This document shows positions 54,795 through 64,000 of a DNA stretch of 64,000 nt, piece after piece. A program made the position numbers and the translations under genes. The first letter of the stretch is position 1, and each line of letters starts with the position of its first letter. Origin of the DNA: Conchocele bisecta (Eukaryota; Mollusca; Bivalvia; Lucinida; Thyasiridae); NCBI GenBank assembly GCA_029237695.1, contig CM055265.1, positions 216,617,679 to 216,681,678 on the forward strand, in the 5' to 3' direction. Below the pieces are notes generated by a model. The model was not told the origin of the DNA and searched no databases. It was given only the letters and a program-made list of their open reading frames with translations.

Positions 54795-55217
54795 AAAGCA
54801 AGTGAGAAGAGGCTCACGAATACCCACGACTGCCACATATACCGACAAACAAACACTTTAACGCAAATGTTTAAAAACTTTAAATCAAATTTCAAAGTCA
54901 TTTGACCTTGACCTTTATACATGAAAATTTAACACAAATTTTACAGACATAAATATCTAAGTAATTTGACCTTGACCTTGGACAAGAAGGCCGCATGGGT
55001 GTGGTATGGAATGAAAATATGGATGATGATAAGGAAGTACAGTGAAGTTTGAAGTCAATCCGACTTACCATTGCAGAGATAATCGGTACCCAAAAACTTT
55101 GGACGTACGGACGTATGGACACACAGACAGACAGACATACGGACGGACGGACGGACGGACGGACGGAATAACGAAAACTATATACCCCTCGAAATACTTT
55201 ACATGCCGGGGTGTATA
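54795..55217 (+). mobile_element. Family D short tandem-unit element
   Basis: After a left end with GAAGAGGCTCACGAATACCC come two short units with ATTTGACCTTGACCTT. A block ATGAAAATATGGATGATGATAA is shared with family B. A GGACGTACGGACG ... (GGAC)n tract lies at 55103-55166, and the stem-loop TATACCCC ... GGGGTGTATA at 55190-55217. Confidence 0.6.
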
Positions 55218-55498
55218 ATTAGCAAACAAGTTTATATAAACTACATAGCCATGTGGACTGGTAACTGGTATTGCACAACTCATCTGAAATATCTTTCAAC
55301 TTTCTATGGAAAGCATCTTACAAAACAATACAATGTTTTAAGAAGGCGAAATATGAAATTGTCATGTATTAGTGTTCCATCATAGATAAATCCACAGTAT
55401 CGGTACTTACCCAGAATACGTCATCACCGCAAAACTCGTCCATTATTTCCGTGTTGTACTATATGTCTGTAGTATCCTACAATGTTTGGTTATACCCA

Positions 55499-55686
55499 GA
55501 GCTCCAGTTAAGGTGCGTAACTTGGAGGTAAATTTCTTATTTCTCCATCAAAAATGGCAATTTGGGAGTGCTTTAGAATCGTCTCAATGAGACGATTCTA
55601 AAGGACTCCCAACTTACCATTTTTGATGAAGAAATAACCAAATTTCACCCCAAGTTGGTCAAATAACACACCTTAACTGGAGATCT
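55499..55686. mobile_element. Foldback MITE, AGCTCCAG family, copy 4 (short)
   Basis: Tips GAGCTCCAGTTAAGGTG and CACCTTAACTGGAGATCT. Almost the entire element folds back: TTTCTTATTTCTCCATCAAA pairs with the sequence near 55620, and the centre TTTAGAATCGTCTC ... GAGACGATTCTAAA is at 55571-55601. Confidence 0.7.
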
Positions 55687-56789
55687 GGTTATACCATTGT
55701 ACAATGCCCATTTCTAGTACAGTATAGTCTTTGGGCCACCAATAACCCCCCCCCCCCCCCCTGTGGTACATAACGCCACTATGATTTTCAAATTTAGTAG
55801 TTCATTGTCTGTCATTCAAGAAGGTGCCATTAAAAAGCCGCTGGATGAACAAATGGCGGCCATTTTCCAAGATGGCCGCCAAAAACAATTGTTTTGGTTT
55901 ACATGACTAGCTTTATCGCCTGTTAACCGGTATTAGGACAGATTTAAATTTTCTAAATCGTTCTTATCTACTCCTTAATTGAATATAAAACAGTGTGTGA
56001 TACATTCAAAATCAATTTATTTTACCAAATGGCCGCCATTTTCAAAATGGCCGCCAAAAAGTGTGTTTTTGCGAAAGTTTTGCACTGTAACTGCTGTTAA
56101 ATGTTATTGGAACCGCTATTAACATTGTAACTTATACCTTGTAATGCATATACATATGCATATCAATTATGTAATACATATTGACTTGACAGCATGATAT
56201 AAATGGTGGAAAGTTTCAAAATGGCCGCCAAAAAGGGCGTTTTTTCAACAATTGTCCATGTTAACAATTTTCCATGTTAACTGATGTTAGGTGGAATTTG
56301 AACCATTGTTTACACCGCAAATTAATGCCATGTGATGGATATCAATATACATAACAATTGCGTAATATAATGTGTGTTTTACGCAGGGGTAGGTTTTCCA
56401 CATTTGGCCCATGGCCTAATCTTATGACTATTGACATGCAGTCTGTTCTGGATCTAATATATTCAATAGAAATGACACTTCATAATATAGATTGAATAGC
56501 GAACAACATGTGACATTATCATACTGTCACATCTGGCGTTGCGCTGGTCTCAAATGTATTTCGGTACATTGTGTCAGTCAACGTCACAAATTAGCTGCCA
56601 GGTGCAGACTGAATCGGCTAGTTAAAAGTCACAGCGTTGTTTCGTGCGAATTAGTCAATGCAATGCGTTTGTCACGGTACAGCGCAGTAAATATTACGCC
56701 AGACACATCAGGTTTCACGTGTTTTTTTATTTCAGTTGTAAAACAGCACTGCCAATCAAAATTCGGCCACACCAGACACTCTGTGTTAA
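55687..56789. repeat. Region with dispersed AAATGGCCGCC palindromes
   Basis: ATGGCGGCCAT or AAAATGGCCGCCAAAAA recurs at 55852-55883, 56030-56058 and 56218-56236, about 180 bp apart, each followed by a T-rich stretch. This suggests a diverged tandem repeat of about 180 bp. A C18 run lies at 55747. No gene is supported. Confidence 0.45.
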
Positions 56790-56854
56790 TGTAGCCGGGT
56801 CCTATTTTTCCCATACGGATTATATTCCCCGTTGCGTATTCTAGTGTCATTTCG
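56790..56854 (+). repeat. 5' LTR remnant
   Basis: Base-for-base match to the first 65 bp of the 3' LTR, then abruptly different. Confidence 0.8.
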
Positions 56855-57408
56855 GATAAAGCGACACCTCGGCCCTAAGACATCTCGGCCCCAGACACCT
56901 CGGCCCCAGACATATCGACCCTAAGACACCTCGGCCCTAAAAGACTTCGACACTTCGGCCCTAATTTAAAAAAAACTGCTATAAACACTGATTGTTGTGT
57001 TAATAAAGAAAAAAATGTGTCTTTAGATGTAGTACATACCCTTAACAATTGCTTGTGCGGTAGTAATAAATAATTTATATTGTATAAATATATATTTCAG
57101 ATGCCAACGAAAAGGACAAATAGAAGATATATAAAAGACTATAATTTATTTTTATGTTAATAAAGAAAAAAATGTGTCTTTAGATGTAGTGGACCGGAAG
57201 TGACTAATTAGCAGTGCATTCATCAATGAATAGACACCTATGCCCTATATTTGACTATATCGTGCATTCATTATTGAATAGACACTTATAAAACACATTA
57301 TTTGACATATTACCGATATCAGTGCATTCATACAGAATACAGAATACAGAATAGACACTTATTATATACCTGTGAGTATAGAAAAGTGAACACAGAACTT
57401 GATTCAAC
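56855..57408. other. Insertion and leader region between 5' LTR remnant and gag
   Basis: A run of about 15-bp repeats (GACACCTCGGCCCTAA and variants, 56867-56965) is followed by two direct copies of AATAAAGAAAAAAATGTGTC (57001 and 57159) 158 bp apart. ATAGACACTTAT strings repeat near 57230-57360. It has no counterpart at the 3' LTR. Confidence 0.5.
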
Positions 57409-58351
57409 ATGGCTGTTTCGGAAGATGATTTGAAGCTTTTAGAAGCATTCCATTCGTTGAAGGTCAAGCCACCGAAGATATCCTCGGCAGAGGATTTGAT
57501 ATCATAAATGAAGCATATGGGAGAGAAGTTGTAACATGAACCAGACCCTACAGTTACTCCAAAGATGCACCCAGTGACACCTAAGACCAGCGGCCAGCAC
57601 CACTATCCGAGAATATCGACATTCTTCGGCGAAGATGGGAAAGGTGAAGTCACTTGGGCGAGCTTTAGGTTTGAGATCGAGACATTACAAGCGGAAGGCA
57701 TATTCGTGGATGAGCAGATTCTGCTAGGAATCAGGAGAGCAGTCAAGGGAAATGCCAGCGACATACTCAGACGGTTAGGCATTGGAGTGACAATACAGGA
57801 AGTGATGGACAAGTTAGAAGGAACCTTTGGGAACATAGAGGCAGAAGAGATCGTCCTAAGGAAGTTCTACGCTTGTCAACCGAAAGCGTGATATCATATG
57901 CATCACGACTAGAGGAGATAGCGGCACGAGCTGTATCGTTGGGTGGCATGGAGAAGGAGAATGACACCATCTTGAAGAAAGTGTTTTATCAAGGGTTGAC
58001 GTCTAACATCAAACAGTTGGCATTCAACAAATGCGATTTCATTTCCGACTACGACAGATTCAAGATAGAAGTTCGAAAAATTGAAGCAGACTTGAATTCG
58101 GAGAAAGCTACCAAACAGAAATGTCATGCAGCTGTAAATGTAGATAAACAGCAGAAGTCAGAACTTTCAGAAGTTAAGGAGCTACTACTTAAGTTAAATA
58201 GTAGGATAGATAAGCTGGAACAAGACAAAGAGATCAGTTTAGAGGCAGAAGAGGATACCGCCCATCCAGACAGACTGGAACCAACACAATGGCTCCCACA
58301 TGTTACCATTGCAACAACAAGGGCCATATTGCAAGGAACTGCCCAAACTAG
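57409..58351 (+). pseudogene. Gag of the Ty3/gypsy element
   Basis: The start ATG at 57409 (MAVSEDDLKLLEAFHSLKV) is typical of this group. In-frame TAA codons lie at 57505-57507 and 57532-57534. The capsid-like part has TFFGEDGKGEVTWASFRFEI and, after a frame change near 57875, TESVISYASRLEEIAARAV and VFYQGL. A coiled coil follows. A CCHC zinc knuckle CYHCNNKGHIARNC (58301-58342) lies in a third frame and ends at TAG 58349. Gag packages the RNA. This copy has at least two stops and two frame changes. Confidence 0.75.
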
Positions 58352-58354
58352 TAT

Positions 58355-59722
58355 GTGCCCAGATGAATGGACCGAATATGGGCACTGCTGATACGAAAGG
58401 TCCCAATTTAGTGGGAGAAATTAATGAAGCAACAATTCAGCTGAATAACGTCAACACTACAGTATTATTAGACACAGGAAGCTGTATTAGTGTAATTTCG
58501 GGAAAAAAATCACCAACAGAACTTCAACAGCATGGAGATTAAACCCCTAAACTATATTTTAGAAATTGAATGCGCGGATGGGAATAGTTTGCCATACCTA
58601 GGCTTCGTAGAAATAGACATTACAGCGATCGAAGGAATGCCCATGTTACAATCAACGCCTTGTATCTTCTTGGTTACGCCATATACTAAATACACTGCGA
58701 AGACACCAGTGCTATTGGGAACCAACATACTACATGAGTTGATCACTGATTGTAAGAGCCAACATGGTGACATATACTTACAGACTGCCCGTCTTACCAC
58801 TCCATGGTATTTGACATTTAGAGCGATCACCGTTATAGAGAAACAGCTGAAGAGAAACAAAGACAGGATAGCGATAGTGAGGAGCGCAGGGACGTCCAGG
58901 ATTACGATTGGACCAAAGGAGAGTCGGAATATTTATGGATACACCGACAGAGAACTTGATCATCAGACGACAAGCGCCATATTACAGGAGAGTGAGGAGT
59001 CTACTTTGCTAACATATGTCGACATTACCCCATCTGTAGTACACTATGAGAACCGCAAGAACACTGAAGTAGTTGTGAATGTGACAAATCTAACAACGAA
59101 TACAGTTACCATTACACCGAAGTCGGTGATATGCGAGATGCAGCCAGTCACCGTAGACGACTCTGTGTTTAACAAGATACAAGAAACCAAGGCAACTGAT
59201 AAAATACTTCAAAAAATTCATATCGACCCATCTTTATCAGAGGACCAAGTCATCAGACTGACAGATTTACTGCTGAAACACAAATATATTTTCTCAAAGG
59301 CTGAAACAGACATTGGACAATGTGACCTGATAAAGCATAGGATAGACCTCATTGATGACGTGCCATTCAAGCAAAGACACCGTATGATTCCACCGCATAT
59401 GGTAGATGAAGTACGTCAACATTTGGAACAACTGTTAGCCAGCGGTGTGATACAGACATTCAAGAGCCCATGGAGTTCCAATGTTGTTCTAGTCCGGAAG
59501 AATAACGGCAAGCTACGAATGTGCATCGATTATCGCCTATTGAATCAACGATCTGTGAAAGATGCGTACGCTCTCCCAAGAATCGAGGAAGTTTTCAATG
59601 TTCTTAAGGGAACCTCCATATTCAGCGTAATCGACATGAAGAGCGGCTACCATCAAGTAGAGCTGGAAGAAGACCACAAAGAGAGAAACGCCTTTATTGT
59701 TGGACCTTTGGGATTTTTTTAG
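58355..59722 (+). pseudogene. Pol: aspartic protease and start of reverse transcriptase
   Basis: The protease active site LLDTGSCISVIS (Asp at 58471) is in one frame (58300-58542). The flap and C-terminal part with VLLGTNIL continue in another from 58532. Reverse transcriptase starts around residue 240 of the second frame, with KQRHRMIPPHM, GVIQTFKSPWSSNVVLVRK and SVIDMKSGYHQVE. An in-frame TAG at 59720-59722 falls right after GPLGFF, immediately before the KMPFGL block, where the family normally has an acidic residue. Confidence 0.8.
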
Positions 59723-60958
59723 TTTTGTAAAATGCCTTTTGGACTCTCGAACAGCCCAGCCACATATCAACGGCTCATGGAAGAATGTCTTGGAGATTAC
59801 AACATGAAGATATGTGTTATATACATTGATGACCTGCTAATCTTCAGCAACAAGACAGAACAATACCTCGAGAGATTAGAATTAGTTTTGACACGATTAG
59901 AAGAATGTAATTTGAAACTTTCGGCCGACAAGTGTTATTTTATGCAAAATAAAGTGAAATTCCTTGGACATGTTGTTAGTGAAAATGGAGTGGAAACTGA
60001 TCCAGCAAAAATCGACAAAGTCAAGAACTGGCCCATACCAAGCAATTCCAATGAACTTCGATCCTTCGTAGCGTTTGCTGGATATTATCGGCGTTTCGTG
60101 AAGGATTTTTCCACAGTAGCAAGGCCATTGACAGAATTACTACAACGAACTACCCATAAGAAGAACAGAAAGAAACAGAACCAGAAGGAATGGAAGTGGA
60201 CAGAAATACGGCAGAACTCATTTGACAAGTTGAAAGATCATCTGACGACACCTCCGATCCTAGCATACCCAGACTTTGAACAGCCATTCGAGATCCACAT
60301 TGATGCCAGCGGACAGGGACTGGGAGCCGTGCTATACAATCTACAGGACAATCAGAAGCGAGTAATAGCATATGCCTCCAGGAGTCTATCAAAATCGGAG
60401 CGAAACTATTCGGCCTATAAATTAGAATTTCTCGCGTTGAAGTGGGCGGTGACAGATAAATTTACAGAATACATCACTGGAGCACATTTCACTGTACTAA
60501 CGGACAACAACCCGTTAACCCATATCTTGACAACTGCGAAGTTAGACGCAACAGGACAGCGGTGGGCTTCGGCGTTAGGACAGTATAATTTCGATATCAT
60601 ATACAGACTAGGAGGGAGGAATACAGATGCTGACGCTATGTCACGATACCCCCATGAGAGGGTGACAGAAGACACAGCGATAATTGAAGATCAGACAGTG
60701 AAAGCGATCTTCCACTCATTAACGAGACCCCCATATATCGAGATACTACCATGCGCCGGTATAAATATAGTTGAGGCGACAGATACACCCGGACAGACCA
60801 TGGCCCAACTGGAAGTACGGGAAATCCGCCAGAATCAGAGGCACGACCCTATCATTGGAAAATGGGTTAGAGCGGTGATTGACAGGAAGATGCCCAATAG
60901 CGGCACATATCGGACAAGAGAGGATCAGAACATGAGGAAAAACTTCCACAGTTTTTAG
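59723..60958 (+). pseudogene. Pol: reverse transcriptase palm/thumb and RNase H
   Basis: In frame with the preceding part. MPFGLSNSPATYQRLME leads to the catalytic VIYIDDLLIFS (Asp pair at 59829-59834). RNase H begins at FEIHIDASGQGLGAVLY, with VLTDNNPL and a DADAMSRYP tail. It is 410 residues long and ends at an in-frame TAG (60956-60958) directly before the integrase. Confidence 0.88.
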
Positions 60959-61933
60959 ATGAACAGAGGAATAATCTATAGAGTGATCAAGGACAAAGAA
61001 GAAGTAGTGAACCAGATTGTGCTACCAGAGTGTTACAGAAGAACAACATTACAAGGTCTTCATGATGACATCGGACACCACGGAAGGGACAGAACGTTAT
61101 CATTACTCCGAGAACGATTCTTCTGGCCAGGGATGACGGCAGATGTGGACAAGTGGGTATTGAAATGTCCCAGATGTTTGAGGCGAAAATCTTCCACCAA
61201 TATCCGAGCAGAGATGATCAATATCAGCAGCACCTACCCCTTAGAGTTAGTGTGCATGGACTATCTGACTCTGGAAACGTCCAAAGGAGGATTCAGCAAC
61301 ATTTTGGTGATAACGGATCATTTCACCAAGTACGCATTGGCCATACCGACAAAGAACCAAACAGCGAAAATCACAGCCGAAGCAATTTACAACAACTTTA
61401 TCATTCATTATGGAATTCCAACGAAACTACACAGCGACCAGGGAGCTAACTTTGAGTCGGAAATTATTAAGGAGCTATGCCAGATAACCGGAATCACCAA
61501 GACCAGAACCATAGCCTACCATCCTATGGGAAATGGACTTACCGAGCGGTATAACTGCACCCTGCTCAACATGCTAGGAACACTAGAACAATCTCAAAAG
61601 AGTGATTGGAAGAAGTATCTCCCATCGTTGGTCTATGCCTATAACTGCACAAGACACGAGACCACGAATATGTCAACGTTCGAACTGATGTTCGGAAGAA
61701 AGCCAAGACTTCCCATCGACTCCGTTTTCGAATCAGTATACATCACAACAACACCAAACAAGAACTCGCGAGAGTATATAGAAGATATACGACATCGGAT
61801 GGAATCCACCCAGCAGATAGTTAAGAAATATACAGAAGAAGCACAGAAAAAGCAGAAAGGACAGTTCGATAAAAAGGCGAAAGCATCAAAGATTTCCGTC
61901 GGTGACACAGTATTGGTGAACATTCTCGCATAA
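60959..61933 (+). pseudogene. Pol: integrase
   Basis: An HHCC zinc domain (LHDDIGHHGRDR ... CPRCLRRK) is followed by the DDE core: Asp in VCMDYLTLE, Asp in LHSDQGANF, and Glu in GNGLTERYN. The C-terminal part is DNA-binding. The frame is the same as upstream and runs to an in-frame TAA at 61931-61933 inside VLVNILA, a region that normally continues. Confidence 0.88.
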
Positions 61934-62895
61934 GACGGAAAACATAAAATTGCAGATAAGTTCGAAGACGATGTATATGAAGTAATAGAACAACCGAGAG
62001 AAGACATCCCTGTATTCAAGCTGAAATCAAAAGAAGGAATCGAGAGGACCCTGCATAGGAATCATCTGTTGCCAATAGAATCTGGTGATACCGGAGACAA
62101 CACAGAGGACAAGAGTAAAGTTGATCAACGACCAATTCCAAAGAAAAGGCAATCTAAGGAGAAGTCGCTTGGTCAACCAGAAAACATACAGGATGCATCC
62201 GATAGGAAAGCTAGTACAGACGTATTACATTTAATCAATCAGGAAGTAGTAACATAATCTGAAGATTCAGAGGAGGAGATTGGATACGAGTATGTTTCGC
62301 CGACATATATCCATGGGGACGCCCATGATCCAACCAATAAGGAGACGACAGAGGAGGTGGTGTTGGAAGACGTAACATAAATGATAGATACTAGTGCAGA
62401 GGTACATAGTGTGGAAGGGAAGACAGAAGAAGTTACTCTTACAGAGCAAACAGATAGTCAAGAGGAGGAGCAGACACTTATGAATGAAGTTCATAAGGAG
62501 TCGGAGATAAGTGAAGATAACGGTGCTCTGACGGAAGAGACAGAGGAAAGAGAGACTCTCGGAGCAACTTCAACTAAGGAACCAGTCAGGGAACCAATAG
62601 AAAGAGAAAGAACAGAAACTACCACAAGACAAGAACCAAAAGCACAACCAAGAAGGAAAACTAACCAAAGAAAATGACAAAACCACCACCAGAAGAGGAA
62701 CAGCCAACATTACGACGTTCAGAAAGAGAAAAGAAAATACCTGCTCGTTTCGATTCTTTTCAGATACATCAGATGGTTGCTAGACAGCAGGATAGCAAAC
62801 TACAGGCATTAGAGACTCTTATAAACTCGGGTGTACTTAACCAATTTTATGCAGAGGTAGCTCATAAGATGGTTCGAGCCATGATGGAGAAATAA
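61934..62895 (+). pseudogene. Pol C-terminal tail with stops
   Basis: DGKHKIADKFEDDVYEVIEQ and TLHRNHLLPI continue the integrase C-terminal region in frame. TAA codons at 62255 and 62378 and a frame change near 62674 interrupt an acidic, low-complexity tail. The last piece (62674-62895) has RRSEREKKIPARF and LETLINSGVL, resembling C-termini of bivalve-type gypsy polyproteins. Confidence 0.65.
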
Positions 62896-63252
62896 TGTTA
62901 TATGCATTTTTTGTTTTTAGCTACAGAGAAGAATACAATGATGCCGTGACCAGGATGCACATGGAGCGACACCATGATGTGATCATTTTCGACTTCAAGT
63001 TATTCATGAGCAACTAATATGTTTATATTTTTCCAACAGGTTGGGGATAAGATGGAACTGTGATACAGAAACCGGACAGCAGCCACGGAGATAATTTAGG
63101 AAGACACAAATATCGGGACAAACATTTTTCAGACCTGGGAGCGAACTAATCAGATTCGTCATCGCTTGCAGTTTAGTATTTTTTCAGAAAAACAGTATTG
63201 TGTATTTTTGAACGAATGTTTTTTTGACTGGACTAATGAAGGGACGTCATTT

Positions 63253-63267
63253 GACAGACAGGGGGAG
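63253..63267 (+). promoter_or_regulatory. Polypurine tract
   Basis: GACAGACAGGGGGAG immediately precedes the 3' LTR, where it primes plus-strand synthesis. Confidence 0.7.
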
Positions 63268-63269
63268 TG

Positions 63270-63334
63270 TGTAGCCGGGTCCTATTTTTCCCATACGGAT
63301 TATATTCCCCGTTGCGTATTCTAGTGTCATTTCG
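63270..63334 (+). repeat. 3' LTR, matching portion
   Basis: Begins TGTAGCCGGG (or TGTGTAGCC at 63268). The LTR very likely continues downstream, because promoter-like and tandem features follow, but no CA end or flank could be fixed. Confidence 0.75.
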
Positions 63335-64000
63335 TATTTTAGTCAAGTAGTCAGCCTAGAGTTTTGTCCCTTAGAGATTGTTGGTTTCTGGGTAGTTTTT
63401 CACGAGAGTTCAGTGAGCGAAGTTCAACTTTTCTGACGGCAAGATGTTTTAATGTTTTAAAAGTTTATGTTGTTAAGAATTGGTTCATGAAATATTGTAT
63501 CCTTTTAATATGTCAAACGGTTTGAATTGCAATGGGTTTCGGTCGATACGCGTAGTCGGAAGTGTGTGTAAATGACGTCGAAATGTAATTGTTTACATTT
63601 GACATTCCGAAATGGTGCGTTATCCAAATGCTTGAAATTCACACACTTCACTTCCGATTGATGCATGCATGTCACTTAACAAGTCTAATACACTTCCAGT
63701 ACTCACATCACTGAGAGAGAACAGACAGCGAGTAGCCAGTGGACGAGAGAGGTGGAGAGCGTTATACACCCAGATCCATCATTCTGGTAGGTGGAATTGT
63801 ACATGTGTGTTTATGTTATTCGTCCGTTTTGTGGGTTTACACAGTGCCCAGATATCTGTGTCAATGTTAAGGTGACCGACCACTAGAGAATTCCAAGTGT
63901 AACTATGATAAGCTCATAATTACCCTGTCCGACCCAGCAAGCAACTCCAGTGTCTTAATTATTCAATATTGCCATTTCACTGTGTCACATGTGTCAGTGT
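63335..64000. other. Probable rest of 3' LTR and flank
   Basis: No coding sequence. An inverted pair ACTTCCGATTGA/TCGGAAGTGTGTG (63557-63575 and 63648-63662) is visible. The LTR end cannot be placed without an intact 5' copy. Confidence 0.35.

Larger units (their letters stand above)
56790..63334 (+). mobile_element. Ty3/gypsy LTR retrotransposon, degenerate
   Basis: A 65-bp sequence beginning TGTAGCCGGGTCCTATTTTT is repeated at 56790-56854 and 63270-63334. It brackets gag, protease, reverse transcriptase, RNase H and integrase in Ty3/gypsy order. A polypurine tract GACAGACAGGGGGAG (63253-63267) precedes the 3' copy. Beyond the 65 bp the two copies differ, so the 5' LTR is truncated or replaced. 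The 3' LTR probably continues past 63334, end not determined. Multiple stops make it inactive. Confidence 0.85.

Overview
The window reads as non-coding, transposon-saturated genomic DNA of an invertebrate animal, most likely a bivalve mollusc. This rests on family-level recognition: tandem-repeat elements resembling the bivalve 'pearl'/Helentron type, a Ty3/gypsy element and a Polinton of the kind common in bivalves. No search was run, so the species is not claimed. Only one piece of host coding sequence is convincing: a 206-bp exon of an ABCC1/MRP1-like ABC transporter on the minus strand (19040-19245).

Layout. 1-29.7 kb is a mosaic of repeats. Several element families share one plan: a unique left end, about 165-bp tandem units carrying TGACCTTGACC, a (GGAC)n tract and a 3'-terminal stem-loop. 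Examples lie at 3973-4830, 5137-6131, 13697-14636, 23287-25053 and 28145-29552. Two large tandem arrays (9230-13696 and 19440-23018) are built from a diverged version of the same unit. Between the arrays lies a 122-bp satellite (16328-19122) that appears to be a roughly 23-fold amplification of the 3' half of the ABCC1-like exon together with its splice donor. Nested DNA transposons (Tc1-like, hAT-like, foldback MITEs, a poly-G MITE) sit inside these repeats.

29693-48583 is an 18.9-kb Polinton/Maverick (adintovirus-like) element with about 190-bp terminal inverted repeats, each holding a large palindrome. It carries a protein-primed family B DNA polymerase, a retroviral-type integrase, a FtsK/HerA packaging ATPase, a double-jelly-roll major capsid protein, a likely penton-type minor capsid protein, a coiled-coil stalk plus head-like protein, several small membrane proteins and other conserved but unassigned genes. 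The recognisable replication, integration, packaging and capsid genes would together make a self-replicating integrated virus, but this copy is dead. The polymerase, integrase, major capsid protein and several others carry frameshifts or in-frame stops, and one conserved gene is split by a 1.08-kb TA-flanked transposon. No adenain-type protease was found.

48.6-56.8 kb repeats the element families of the left side. 56790-63334 (or beyond) is a degenerate Ty3/gypsy LTR retrotransposon with gag, protease, reverse transcriptase, RNase H and integrase, several in-frame stops and a 5' LTR reduced to 65 matching bases.
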